From Ophiothrix spiculata (Eukaryota; Echinodermata; Ophiuroidea; Amphilepidida; Ophiotrichidae): DNA of 29,627 nt. The stretch's first letter is position 1, and each line of letters starts with the position of its first letter. Below are positions 8,777 to 19,099 of the stretch, piece by piece. Below the pieces are notes generated by a model, which worked only from the letters and a program-made list of their open reading frames with translations, was not told the origin of the DNA and made no database searches. The stretch is taken from NCBI GenBank assembly GCA_000969725.1, contig JXSR01S010434.1. One strand, given 5' to 3'. Position numbers and translations under genes: made by a program.

Positions 8777-10151
8777 CCTTGTCATATCTTAAAACGGTAC
8801 AACATCTGGTTTTAATATCAAAATTGAAACTACATGCAAATTCTAGATATTGGAGAAATAAAGAAAGTGAATATACAACCAACCATGCGAAAAAATGACA
8901 ATTTTAATCATGCTATTGGTATAGCAACATATGGTTGATTGGAAATGCAATATGTAATCAATAACCCCCTATTTCTTCATTAATTTGGTTTCAAAGTCAA
9001 TTTTATCATTTATTTCCACTGCAATTAAATTTTGAAAAATTCTTGTTCAAATCCGAACGTATTTCAAAAATAGTGGTTAGCATCCGCTACATAAACATAT
9101 GGCAAATTAAACATGATTAACAGCCTCATTGAGCCCAAACAAAATAAAAATATACATATACCTCCCCCCTCCATGAGAAGAAAAAGAGGAGTTCAAATTT
9201 TGATGTAAGAATCCTTGATTGATATCATGACATTTTCACGAAAAAGTGGACATGAGAAAAATATTGAAAAAAGGATGTAACTATTCAATGAAAAATGCTA
9301 CCACCATATATTTGGTATCAAAAGAAAGCTATTTTGAAGCTTTTTTAAAATGAACCTAATTTTGAAAAGACTTGAAAAGTCTATGAAATTTCTTTAAAAA
9401 ATGAATTTTTGGTCAAATTTGTTGATTTTCATAATGAAACTAGTAGTAACTTTTATTTATTTTTTTCAACCCATTCTTGGTTGTTTACTTGGGTGTTATT
9501 GTTCTAAATGGCTTAAATAAGGATCAAATTTACACATGAGGTTGTATTTTTTGTTAATCCTGACCAGGCTTTACGGTTCAGTGCACCCAAAAATCAGCGG
9601 ACAAATTGTCCTTCCGTTACCGTACTTCCGTGACCATGATCCCTTCGCATTTCGCATTGTTAAAACATAACCGTAGGGAATATCTTGATGTGGAATGTGG
9701 CGAACTATAATTGCAGAAACACCAAGCAATGCATTCAGTAACTTTAAAATAAAATTTCTTCATAACTTTCATAAAAATTTTCTAAAATGTACTCAAGGTG
9801 AATAACCATGTCCGTTTTGTTGACCTTCCGTGATCGACCTCATTAATATGCATATTTTGCGACAGAGGAATTTTTATGAAAAACATTCCTGTTGAATATG
9901 AATGCTTTCATGGAATTAGCTTTATTTTATCCAATTCAATTTTGGCAATGAATGTGTTTGAAATACAGAAAAATTCTGTGATTGTCCTTCCGTTACCGTG
10001 AAAATGCCCATATGGCTTTGCATCAGCTCCATTAAATATCATGGATTTGTTACACATTAACTTCAAAAATGGTGATACCGGGCAATGAATAAAGTTTTAT
10101 CATAAGAAAGGTCAATATTGACACTCTAAATATGAGACAGAAATTTTAATG
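8777..10151. other. Gene-free stretch with a repeated TTGTCCTTCCGTTACCGT motif
   Basis: No open frame of note. TTGTCCTTCCGTTACCGT occurs exactly at 9606-9623 and 9982-9999, with a partial match (GACCTTCCGTGATCG) at 9822-9836. The phrase GGTATCAAAAGAAAGCT is at about 9317. The region probably contains one or more old DNA elements, but I could not find matching termini. Confidence 0.45.
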
Positions 10152-10159
10152 ATTTTAAT

Positions 10160-10972
10160 AAGGGTTGCATCAATTCATCGGTAACCGATTAATGGGTACA
10201 GATTATTGCCTTATCATTCTGAATCGGTATCATTAAAAAACATCAATTTGCCAATTAATATCAACCGATAACCGTAAGTTCTTCTAGATACCTCATGAGC
10301 TGTATAAGCAGCACTAACTATACAAACCATACTGCAAGCGCAAATTCACCAGAAACAAAAATAGAATACAACGCATAAAACCCAAAGTTGTATTTTAGAA
10401 TGTAAAAACTTGCATTTTAACTGCAAGTATATTACACCATTACAAACAGGATTTCAATTCAGTTCATGAAGTCATTGTACTAAAGTAATACTATAAAGTG
10501 TTAAAAATGAAGCGTACCGTCCCACCCATGACTTTTGATTTTTGGGCTTATTGGGTTTGTTTTTGGTAGATATGAATACCTTCCAAACGATTTCCCTCAA
10601 AGATGATTACTTTTTCTGTTATGGCCTTTGTTGAATTAAATTTGGGATCCCAAATTCAATTCCACGTGTATTATTATAGGAAAGCATACATATGCTTTTT
10701 ATCCATTTTTTGGTGGCAAAATAATTTCTTTCAAAAAATACACTCGAAAACGCGTTTAGATAGTCACATTCCTCCATTTTATGTTGTTTTTACCATAAAC
10801 CATTTTGACCCAAATCTTATAGTATTGCTTTAAGTAATATGGATTGATACGTCAGTGTATGGTTCATTTTAAAACCCGTTCATATCGTGAAGTAATCAAT
10901 CGGTATCGGCCGATTATTTTATCAAACAATCGGTGATCGGTATCGGTTAAAAAAGGTTGATCGGTGCATCTA
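10160..10972. mobile_element. hAT-like element with 8-bp target duplication, hosting a TTAA element
   Basis: ATTTTAAT flanks both sides (10152-10159, 10973-10980). The termini are related inverted repeats: AAGGGTTGCATCAATTCATC at left, and TAGATGCACCGATCAACC read from the right, continuing through CGGTAACCGATT-like repeats (right arm TCGGTATCGGCCGATT). An 8-bp duplication and GATGCACCGAT ends fit the hAT superfamily. A 346-bp element is inserted at 10484-10829. No transposase is present. Confidence 0.8.
10484..10829 (+). mobile_element. 346-bp TTAA element (family T1), fullest single copy
   Basis: Ends AGTAATACTATAAAGTG and TATAGTATTGCT, flanked by CTAA (10480-10483, probably a decayed TTAA) and TTAA (10830-10833). 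It serves as reference for the copies at 1168-1250 and 6132-8302. The plus-strand frame at 10603-10833 lies inside it and is not a gene. Confidence 0.85.
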
Positions 10973-10980
10973 ATTTTAAT

Positions 10981-11888
10981 CAATGAAGTTATACCTAAAA
11001 AGCAATTAAAGTTGAAGGTACATGTAGATCAGGTTGGGTGAGGAGCCAATTGGACTACATGCAAGATTGTAAGAAAACTGATGACTTCTCTTGTAGAAAA
11101 TAAAAATATTGGGATCATATTTTTTGTATATAGTGAAATGAAATATATATGGTTACAGAGGTTTATCAAATTTTAGATATCTTATCAAAATGTATTGTTT
11201 TTCTTATGAATTACGAGTGAAATTTCTCTATCCATTACTGTAGAAAACATATGGATTTTAGGGTTAGGGTAAGTTTAGAGTTAGGGTTATTGTTGCATCA
11301 TGGCTACCTACCCCCTTTTGTTCTCAAAATTAAGTTTTAATGTCATATAAATGATGACCACTCAAAAGATTTAAGTTTCAAATTTCAGCTCAATCGGTCC
11401 AACCGTTTCGATTTTTTGGGCTATACCATAATTAGACACATTTTCATGTATCACTCCAAAATGAAACATAATTCAGCCGTGAAATTTCACATGGGTTATA
11501 AGAAAAAGATGAACAACAATTTGGTACCAAAATCTCAAAAAATTTGAAAAAAAGTTTAGGCAATCGGACCTCCTTTAAATAAATAGAATAGGGGGTCAAT
11601 GAGTGACAGTTGTTTAAAAATAGGGGGTCTTTCAGTGATAGCAAGGCAAAAAAAGCAGGGTTATTTTGGTGGCACATGGCGCCTACCTCAAAGTTGATTG
11701 CCCACTCCCCCGTGAAAAATAATAAATATGTACATAAGTGGACCAAATCACATGCCTTTATTACTTGTTGATTCAGCGCTTGACATGACAGAAAAAGAAT
11801 AATATTTCTTAGGTTAATTAACAGGCCTCAATTGTTGACATATCCTTGGCATTAATTACATGTACCAGAATGACATTTGAAAAAAAAA
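10981..11888. other. Gene-free stretch with a short telomere-like run
   Basis: Contains TTTTAGGGTTAGGGTAAG near 11257 and AGTTAGGGTTAT near 11279. The 100-residue minus-strand frame at 11444-11746 has no motif, start context or splice sites and seems accidental. The text near 11380 (CTCAATCGGTCCAACCG) resembles phrases common inside old non-autonomous elements. Confidence 0.4.
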
Positions 11889-12252
11889 CCAGGGGGGCCA
11901 CTCAGATATATTGATGTACACATGCATGATCATAGGTTTACAAAATACCCCCTTAACAAGTTTAAGCTTCCCTTGAAGAAATACCCCTAAACAAGGATTA
12001 ACGTGCAATTTTACTCTAAATATTACCCCCCTAAAAGTTGGATTGTTTCTTCAGGTTTTGAAAAACACCCCTTTTTGTGGACATTTTGAATTTTTGTTTA
12101 AAAAAACACCCCTTTTTGTTGAAAATTAGCATTTTTAAACCCCTAAACACGTGCAGTGCTTTTCGTGTTTGGCTACGAAAAAAGTACCCCTTTTTCTGTG
12201 TTTTTCTGTTCACGCATGTGTACACCAAATATAGCTCAGCGGCCCCCCTGGG
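11889..12252. mobile_element. 364-bp inverted-repeat element with CCAGGGGGGCC ends
   Basis: Left end CCAGGGGGGCCACTCAGATA and right end (reverse strand) CCAGGGGGGCCGCTGAGCTA; similarity continues to GTGTACACATGC. The interior repeats ACACCCCTTTTTGT and related ACCCC phrases at least four times. No clear target duplication. Open frames on both strands here reflect the repeats. Confidence 0.8.
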
Positions 12253-12401
12253 GCAAAACCTACCTGGATCAGAATCAAATATGCTCTCAAATCATCTTTA
12301 TTTCTGGGTCTGAAAATAAAATAAAAAATGTAAAGTTAGTTATTGGCCAGTTTTTCATTTCATAAGAGATCATTAAATTTTGGCTGGAGGTGGGGTCTGT
12401 T

Positions 12402-12804
12402 CAAGGAATTTTTATAGGGGAACCAGCTTTCTCCGCCATCTTGTGTTGCTCATGGAGCAGAGTTATTGTACCTCCGGATATATTCGGAGTTTGGCTCGAT
12501 ATCCAGGTAGATTGCGTAAATCTTCACTTGACTTATATACAGCGTGTGCATTTTGTTTCACGTGCAAACCGTGTCTGCGTTTCAAGTAGCGTGTATTGCG
12601 ACTTGCTCTGATCAAAGTACGCCAAATTTCCCGCTGACCCGTTGCGAAGACTCTCGAAGTGTGGCACGCAGCGCCGTAAAATACAGGAGGTACAATAACT
12701 CAACCTCCATAAGCGACGACCAAAGATGGCTGCTGTCCCATAGGATTTACACAGGGTGAAATCAAAATGGTGGCGAGTATCGAATCCCCTATAAAAATTC
12801 CTTG
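12402..12804. mobile_element. 403-bp hAT-like element with 8-bp target duplication
   Basis: Perfect 19-base inverted ends start CAAGGAATTTTTATAGGGG; GGTCTGTT flanks both sides (12394-12401, 12805-12812). Eight-base duplications are typical of hAT elements. The interior is much richer in CpG than its surroundings and carries three motifs resembling YY1 sites (12433-12443, 12723-12733, 12764-12774). Three overlapping plus-strand frames cover it, none with protein features. Confidence 0.85.
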
Positions 12805-13059
12805 GGTCTGTTACATCTTAGGCTTATCTGTGGTAAACGCTAATATTTTCGCGGGCAGTAATTTTCGGGCATGACCAATTATAAAACATATCGTGCGATT
12901 TAATTTTTGCGCTTGTGAATTTTTAATGTGCTGCATTACAAACCATTTTAAAGGAATTTGTTTATTTTGATTCTACTCTACCTCTCTTTGATTCAAATGA
13001 GTTTTCCCAAGTTTCATTGCAAAGTGGAACGATATGGCTAATGCCTTTAATCAAGAATA

Positions 13060-13602
13060 CACTCCCGCTCTAAAGTATTTACGCACAATTAATAACGTTC
13101 AAAAACCTTGTTTTTTATATTAAACGACCTAGAATCATCAAAGAGCTATCAAAGATTCATAGTAGTATAGGTAACTTATCTATTCAACATGAATAAATCG
13201 ATGTTTCTTTTAATATCTGATCTTCCATTGCTATAAAATGGCTGATTTCATGGACCATACACAAATACACCACAAGTACAAACTCATAACTATGTAATTA
13301 ACTAATCAATTTTTCATAACCTCATTATTACCTAGTAACAGGATAGAATATTTTCAGGCTGTAAGTTTTAAAACAAATGCGTAGAAATGTATATAAACTC
13401 AATTCTTTATATTCAGACGAAAGTAGTAATATGCATTACATGCCATATTTTTCAAATGCAATGAATGCAATTCCGGAATACTTACTTCGATAATTATACA
13501 ATATAATAGACTCTGTCAAAAAATGATGAAAATCGGTTAAACACCTTTTGAGATATATGGCTGAATAAAGGTCATGTGCAGAAATACTTTAGAGCGATAG
13601 TG
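13060..13602 (+). mobile_element. Tc1/mariner-type element, copy 1 (543 bp)
   Basis: Ends CACTCCCGCTCTAAAGTATT and (reverse strand) CACTATCGCTCTAAAGTATT, flanked by TA dinucleotides (13058-13059, 13603-13604). TA flanks and CACTCCC ends are typical of the Tc1/mariner superfamily. Internal phrases such as CCATACACAAATACACCAC recur inverted in the neighbouring copy. It has no transposase. Confidence 0.85.
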
Positions 13603-13618
13603 TATCAGGTCCTGTCTA

Positions 13619-14146
13619 CACTCCCAGTCAAAAGTGTTTGCGCACAAAACCTTTAACCAGCCATATCTCGAGAACCGTTAATCATTTGCTCATATTTTTT
13701 CGGGTTTATATTTTACATATATAAATCGAAAGAACTCAACAGGAATTGCATTTACCGCATTTGACAATATGGTATGCTAAACATACTGTATACTTTCTTC
13801 TGCACATTCAAAAACAGAGTTTAAATACATAACTGCACATTTGTTGGAAAACTTATGACATGATAATGTTCTTTACGGTTACACGGTGATAACGAGCACT
13901 GAACTAATAAAACTCATTGGTACATAGCTAAACATGCGTGTGGTGTATTTGTGTATGGTCCAGGAAATCGGCCATTTTTATGATTATGGAAGATCGGATA
14001 TCAGAGGACATATCTAAGATTATTTATATTGGATACATTAGGCACCTATAAAAAAACAAGAATTTTTTCAGAGTCTTGGTCGTTTGATAAAATAATTACG
14101 TTTTTGGTCGTATTTACGTGTGCGCAAACACTTTTGACCGGGAGTG
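13619..14146 (-). mobile_element. Tc1/mariner-type element, copy 2 (528 bp), inverted relative to copy 1
   Basis: Ends CACTCCCAGTCAAAAGTGTT and (reverse strand) CACTCCCGGTCAAAAGTGTT, flanked by TA (13617-13618, 14147-14148). CCATACACAAATACACCAC appears here in the opposite direction to copy 1, so the two form a head-to-head pair 16 bases apart. The right end lies within a few bases of the last coding exon of the host gene. Confidence 0.88.
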
Positions 14147-14151
14147 TACAC

Positions 14152-14307
14152 TTACTTCTTGAGATCCTTGAGTAGGCTGTTGATGATGGCTTTGAGTACA
14201 ATTTTTCTGATTTCTGGTGACAAATCTGGTAGTTGCTGATACATACAGTCAATATAATCCTGCTGCAATCCAGAGTCTTCGGTGCTCTTGGGGTCCTTGG
14301 AGAAATC
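14152..14307 (-). CDS. Exon 4 of the zinc-ribbon-like gene (helical C-terminus, probable stop)
   Basis: The exon starts after an acceptor reading TTCACTGTACCAG, in phase 0 as exon 3 requires, and encodes 51 residues followed by TAA at 14154-14152. The sequence runs from a polar segment through QQDYIDCMYQQLPDLSP into a strongly amphipathic, lysine-rich helix (IRKIVLKAIINSLLKDLKK). The stop codon is embedded in AAGAAGTAAGTG, which also reads as a good splice donor. If that donor is used, the coding region continues in phase 2 into an exon I cannot find. A Tc1-type element starts three bases after the stop, so any original 3' UTR has been displaced. No polyadenylation signal lies close by on this strand. 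Confidence 0.68.
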   Translation of the reverse strand, partial: DFSKDPKSTEDSGLQQDYIDCMYQQLPDLSPEIRKIVLKAIINSLLKDLKK

Positions 14308-14370
14308 CTGGTACAGTGAAAAAATATCTTTTTAGAAAAAGGTTTCCGACTTTGGCCTAAGTTTTTCTAA

Positions 14371-14912
14371 AGGGACTGGCCCAGATTCTTCCCACTAATT
14401 TTTTTTTTACCTACATATTTTATTACATGAATTTGAACATAGAACATGTATTTAGTAATATAACCCTATCAGTAGTTTTCCATGATTTTGAGGAATATTG
14501 GAGAAAATTGCAATTATTTACCTACATTAATTTTTAAACAATTGTGTGAAAACAGTGTTGAAGTGAAAACAGTGTTTCTAGTTTCCAAATCTTTAAAAGA
14601 TCTTGTTTCTACCCTATGGGCAAACATATTATTTCTGATGAAATTGTATCTCTTTTAAATTATCATCAGTGAGCTTTGTTTGATCTTTTACATGTATCTG
14701 GTAAATCAACCTGTGGTACAAATTTAGGATTTAGAAAACACTGGATAGTCACAACACCATCACAAAATGACATATTGCAAATTAATTCTTTCTTCATTTG
14801 AGCCATTTTTTGTGTAAATTTTTGCACTTTTTTGGATTTTATAATACTTACAAGCTTTATTTAGAGCATTTCCATAAGTTTTTAATTCTAAGTGGAATCT
14901 AGGCTAGTCCCT
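14371..14912 (-). mobile_element. 542-bp TTAA element (family T2), short copy
   Basis: Ends AGGGACTGGCCCAGATTC and (reverse strand) AGGGACTAGCCTAGATTC, flanked by CTAA (14367-14370) and TTAA (14913-14916). It aligns in reverse with both ends of 2184-4188 but lacks that copy's 1.5-kb middle. It sits in intron 3, some 60 bases upstream of exon 4's acceptor. Confidence 0.85.
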
Positions 14913-14916
14913 TTAA

Positions 14917-15293
14917 GGGCACAGTTAACCCCTCAGTTTTTGAAATGTTTTACACTTTGTAACTCAGCAAACGATATGTACATCCATATAAAAGTATACA
15001 TTTCTAGATGTGGATTTTCATGTAGAAGATGATGGTTAGGTCAGTTTTGGACCAAAATGTAAGATTTTGGACCAAGGTCCAAAAAACCCTTGTTCTTCTT
15101 AACTATATTTGGAAACAACCTAACTAAATTGTGAAAAACCAAAAGTTGGACCTCTTATGCTTTTTAGAATCTAAAAACCCATGTCTAAAAACGCATTTCT
15201 CAAATTTTGAATTTTTGCCTTACTTTTTGAAATATTACCAAAATAGGTCCAAAATTGGCCAAAAATGATTTTGTTGTCATTTTTGGCCTATTT
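14917..15293. other. Intron 3 sequence, no gene seen
   Basis: Repetitive-looking text with TTTTGGACCAA phrases near 15050 and 15070. No coding potential or clear element ends. Confidence 0.35.
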
Positions 15294-15300
15294 TAGGCCT

Positions 15301-15757
15301 ATAACATAACATAACATAACAACAGGCATTTATAGAGCGCCTTTTCCAGTGGGTACATGTATAAGCGCTGTACAGAAAAGAAACACATTAACAATTATAT
15401 GACAAATTAAACAAATGAGTCCTAACTAGAGTCTTAAATGTCTAAACACTAGGAGCCCGACGAATTTCAGCAGGAAGAGAGTTCCATAAAAGAGGCGCTA
15501 CCACTGAAAAGGCTCTGTCACCAGCACATTTGCGAGTCTTTGGAACCAACAGGTTCAGGCCATAAGCAGAGCGGGTGGTAACTGCATCAAGGCGAGGTTT
15601 TTTTACCACCAGACAATCAACCATGTACTGGGGACAGAGTCCATTCATGAACATGCTGTCATTTATCACCACTAATACTTCTAATGATGCAAAATGCTTG
15701 AAGAAAAGTTTGGGGATGATGCTGAACTTGTCCAATGCCCCTTTAAATCTTTTTTAA
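15301..15757 (-). mobile_element. LINE 3' remnant (CR1/L2-like), minus strand
   Basis: Translated on the minus strand, 15735-15445 gives the end of a LINE reverse-transcriptase protein, with MNGLCPQYMVDCLV, then LLVPKTRKCAGDRAFSVVAP and LLWNSLPAEIRRAPS. Such a block closes the second open frame of CR1/L2 elements. After an in-frame stop the frame continues to resemble the family (TFKT, THLFNLSY). The 3' UTR has GCGCTTATACATGTACCCAC and GGAAAAGGCGCTCTATAAAT and ends in a (TTATG)n tail at 15301-15322, as L2-type elements do. The 5' part is missing, the usual outcome of incomplete reverse transcription. It lies in intron 3. Confidence 0.85.
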
Positions 15758-15904
15758 ATAAGGCTTGTTGATGAAGGAAATCTAGACACATCTGGCTGAG
15801 GTTGTGAATTTCAAGAATTTTAGCGCTTGGGATTTCCGAAAAATATTTTGGGCAAGATTGTCATTATAATTCAAAACATCAAAGTCTGTACAAAAGGTTG
15901 AACG

Positions 15905-16050
15905 GAAGCTTTCAGCTTTATAGACTCACCAGGTATACACTGTATGCAGCGCCCAATGAAGGAGCATTCGCACAGGAGACCCACGGCTTTACGTGACTGT
16001 CCGACAACGGAGCAAGTAGAGTAAAGTTTCTTGCCAAAGGAAACAAGGAG
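15905..16050 (-). mobile_element. Probable SINE core fragment
   Basis: On the minus strand the phrase CTTTGGCAAGAAACTTTACT followed by CTACTTGCTC resembles the conserved middle of the SINE at 23899-24165 (CTGGGCAAATCACTTTATCA, CACTTGCCTC). I can see no tRNA-like head, so the assignment is tentative. Confidence 0.45.
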
Positions 16051-16674
16051 ACGAAAACCGCTCTATCTGAACTCAAACATATACATTAGGCTAATGTACA
16101 TGTATATTTATCAGATCAGAAATCTACATGTAAATGAGATGCAAGCTTAGCTTTCTCAAAATTCTCACACAAATGAGTATTTCCATGATAATTTTGCATC
16201 GTTGGCTCTACGTAAGCAGGGGCATAGCGAGGGTGTCTGGCGCCCGGGGCAAGAAGTCAAACTGGCGCCCCTCGGGGGGCAACTTGAAAAGGTATGCCCC
16301 CAAAAATTCCAACAGCTTTGAAAAAACTGTCCTTTTTTGGGCTAAAATGGGTAATTTCTGCTAAAATTTGCCTAAATTTGTTTCCAGTGCGCAAAGCGCA
16401 CAAAAATAATTATGTTTTTTGGAGTAATATTTGCTAAAACGCTATTTAGATCTCAAAGGGTTGAATAATGTTTTGGCTCCTCAATTTCCTGCATCAAACT
16501 GTAGAGTTCGATGTTATATAAAGCAAATACTTTTCCTCATAACCCAAAATTTGCATGCTTCAAAACAGAGATTGTCAAAATAGACGCCAATTGCTTGAAA
16601 ATTCTGTTACCACAATTAACATGTAACTTTTCTACAAGCAGTTTTGCTTGTTATGTCCGTCATATCTTAGCTAT
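16051..16674. other. Intron 3 sequence with a possible element end
   Basis: AGGGGCATAGCGAGGGTGTC at about 16219 followed by GGCGCCCGGGGC is similar to dispersed-repeat ends in invertebrates, but no partner end is visible. The plus-strand frame at 16134-16364 runs through this repeat and is not a gene. Confidence 0.4.
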
Positions 16675-16678
16675 TTAA

Positions 16679-17425
16679 GGTAGTTCGAACGGCTACGGTG
16701 TCCTGCACATAATTTGTTCAAAATTTCACAGAATGTGCAGAATGATGAAAGAAACTTGTATTCCAAATTTTGATTTTTTTTTCCGTCCAAGCGTTTTTGA
16801 GTTACGCTATTTTTAATTTTTAAATTTCCCATAGACTTTGTACACGGCAAAATTTGGCCACCATGAAAATTTCACAAAATTTGTCAAATTTCTGAAAAAA
16901 ATACTATTTACAAATTTTTTTTCTTTTGTGGCAGTGGTTCACAAAAGAAACTAATTCTTTTTTCTTTGCATTGCAAACTGATCACAGGTTGTCACAAATT
17001 TTGATTTAAAGAAATTTCTTTCATCGTTGGCTTTTAAAATTAAAGTGTTTCTAGAAAATTTTATAGGTGTTTGAAAATATGCCTAAATTTATAGGAGCTA
17101 AAAAATCATTTTTCTTGATAGTAAAACACTTTATGGCAAAAAGCCCACAAGAGAATTTAGCTATTGTGATCCTTCACCAGCCCCTAAAATTTGAATGTCA
17201 TAGCACATTCCCTCTTGACATGAAAATTCAAAAACTCTGATTTTTTAGGGAATTTTAAAAAAATAAAGAAAAACATAAGAAATTGGCTGAATATTATAAA
17301 ACTTATTAAATATTACCATTGAAGAGTTTTCTTTAAGTGGAAATAGGTTTTGGTTTCCATTCCCCCAAACAATTCACTTTATAGCTAATTTTCTGACATG
17401 TGTAAATAGCCGTTCAAGCTATACC
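16679..17425. mobile_element. 747-bp TTAA element (family T4)
   Basis: Ends GGTAGTTCGAACGGCTA and (reverse strand) GGTATAGCTTGAACGGCTA, flanked by TTAA (16675-16678, 17426-17429). The interior is AT-rich without open frames. It sits in intron 3. Confidence 0.8.
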
Positions 17426-17839
17426 TTAAGCTATATGCAAAATAAAATTCATTTATGCAATATAAAGATGATGGTCTTTTACTCAAATGATTCAAGTACC
17501 TCCTTTCTTTGGAAATTTTCCAAACCAAAAGTCACAATTTATCTTTGTTTGTCCAGGTTGGTTCGAGGGGGCACATAGGTTTTCATGACAAAATCATAGA
17601 ATGCCTGATCTATGCAAAAAGCCTGGATAGTCCATAAAACCCCATGCTGGCCAATCAATCCCCTGAACCCAATCCACCTTAACAATGAATGGTGTGTCCC
17701 AATTTTACTTACTTATTGAGAAAAGAAACTGAAAATTATAATCTCATGCCCAGCTGTAAAGGCTTCTGGGAAGAACCATCTTTTTTCTTGAAATTAAGAA
17801 CAAACATTTGTATCAGGAAGCACCTCAGGAATAAGCTTA

Positions 17840-18412
17840 CTCATGTCTCAACTATCCTGAACGATTATTCCTCAAATCTAATCTACTTAACATTAATGAT
17901 ATGTATACTCTGGAACTAGGAGTTTTTGCATACAGATTTAGCATCAATGACTTACCGGTTTCATTTAAAGACTACTTTAAAAGAAGGTCTGATATCCATA
18001 AATACAAAACAAGACATACCAACGATTTGCAATTAACTAACAACAAGAAAGCATTTTCTGACTAATGCATTAGATCGAACGGTCCCGTTTTATGGAACTC
18101 TTTGCCCCAAAATATAAAAGAATCCAAATCGATTAAACATTTCAGAAATCAATTTAAACGCTACCTATTGCAAGCTTACGAGTAACTTTATTTTGAATTA
18201 GACCATCCCACGTCCTTTGAGCTCATCGTTGTATGTCTTTTTGGTATTTTTTATTTCCTTACTGTTTGATTTATGTTGTGTTATATAGGGGTCGGCTATT
18301 TAACGGGCCTTATTGGCCTTCCAGCCGTCTCCTCCATAAGATTTTATTTGTCTGTCATTTATATGTACTGTTTTATATGGAAATAATAAAGTTGAAGTTG
18401 AAGTTGAACTTA
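17840..18412 (+). mobile_element. LINE 3' remnant (CR1/L2-like) with (GTTGAA)n tail
   Basis: From about 17860 one frame reads RLFLKSNLLNINDMYTLELG, continues through FAYRFSINDLPVSFKDYFK, has an internal stop, and then reads GPVLWNSLPQNIKESKSIKH before ending near 18183. These are hallmarks of the C-terminal region of CR1-like reverse-transcriptase proteins. The frame is lost upstream of about 17855. The 3' UTR ends in AATAAAGTTGAAGTTGAAG, a short tandem tail typical of the clade. It lies in intron 3, antisense to the host gene. Confidence 0.85.
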
Positions 18413-18640
18413 TCTTGGGGAAGCGGATTAGCGTAGTGGTAATTTCCTCCCTTTGCACCACTGAGTCCCGGTTTCGATTCCCAGTCCCGGCGCTGTATGT
18501 GCATTTGGTTTTCAATGCATGCTCGCTTCCTCCTGCATTCAAAACTGATTTAATTAAAGAAAGATCTTGGACGCCAATGGCAAGAAGCTTCATTCGAGGC
18601 TTTCTTGGGCTATCTAATCCTTGGCGATTAGCCTAAAGAA
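18413..18640 (+). mobile_element. tRNA-derived SINE, family 1, copy C (diverged)
   Basis: Head GCGGATTAGCGTAGTGGTAA resembles an A-box, and GGTTTCGATTCCC is a decayed B-box. The next segment (GTATGTGCATTTGGTTTTCA, CATTCAAAACTGATTTAA) matches the 23270-23540 copy. It abuts the tandem tail of the LINE at 17840-18412. This is the most diverged of the three copies. Confidence 0.75.
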
Positions 18641-18990
18641 TTCTTTTTTTCTTTTCTTTCTTATCCAAAATGTAACAAATCTGAGTTTACATCATAGACA
18701 TAGAGGGGATATATCACCCTGCAAAGTGGATTAATTGCCAGCCATGGGACTCGGAGAAGCCGGGTTATTTGGGTCCACTCGAGTATCAACAAAGGAACCT
18801 TTGAGTGAAGCGATTTGGTTACGTGTAGAAAAAAAATATTACTAAAGTATGCATTTCCTTAGCAAAGTTGAATGTGTTTTAAATAATCTAATCACGCATT
18901 ACGACAAGATCTAGTGCATCATCAGCAAAAGTCCAAATACTCCGGTTTGATCCTCCCCTCTTGATCTACGATTTAAATACATCCTACAAA
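18641..18990. other. Intron 3 sequence next to exon 3, nothing identified
   Basis: No element ends, tandem repeats or coding frames seen. It precedes the donor of exon 3 in genome order. Confidence 0.35.
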
Positions 18991-18996
18991 ACTTAC

Positions 18997-19099
18997 CATA
19001 AATGTGGCATGCATGTGCGCAAATGAACTGAACGCAGTCTCATAAAAGACTTGAATCGCTTTGAAATCTTCAGACTCCTTTGCCTTATCCACGTCATGC
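18997..19099 (-). CDS. Exon 3 of the zinc-ribbon-like gene (helical segment)
   Basis: A 103-base exon bounded by an acceptor (AATCCTACAG) and a near-perfect donor (ATG then GTAAGT). It begins with the single base that completes a Gln codon from exon 2 and ends in phase 0. It encodes about 34 residues in an acidic then aromatic/hydrophobic pattern (SEDFKAIQVFYETAFSSF), which looks like the start of a folded helical domain. Intron 2 is about 2.1 kb and intron 3 about 4.7 kb. The exon is too short to be found by open-frame length alone; the support is the pair of consensus splice sites and the fact that only this phase joins exons 2 and 4 in frame. Confidence 0.7.

Noticed and set aside
11257-11290. 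Interstitial telomere
   Set aside because: Only two or three TTAGGG-like units, too few to be more than chance or a tiny microsatellite.
11444-11746. 100-residue minus-strand open frame
   Set aside because: No motif, no good start context and no splice signals; a chance frame is the simpler explanation, and it does not connect in phase with exon 4 by any site I could see.
15905-16050. Additional exon of the host gene in intron 3
   Set aside because: CTTTGGCAAGAAACTTTACT marks it as SINE core, and exons 3 and 4 already join in phase without it.
18300-18593. 97-residue minus-strand frame near 18.5 kb
   Set aside because: It reads backwards through a LINE 3' UTR and a SINE, so it is not a gene.
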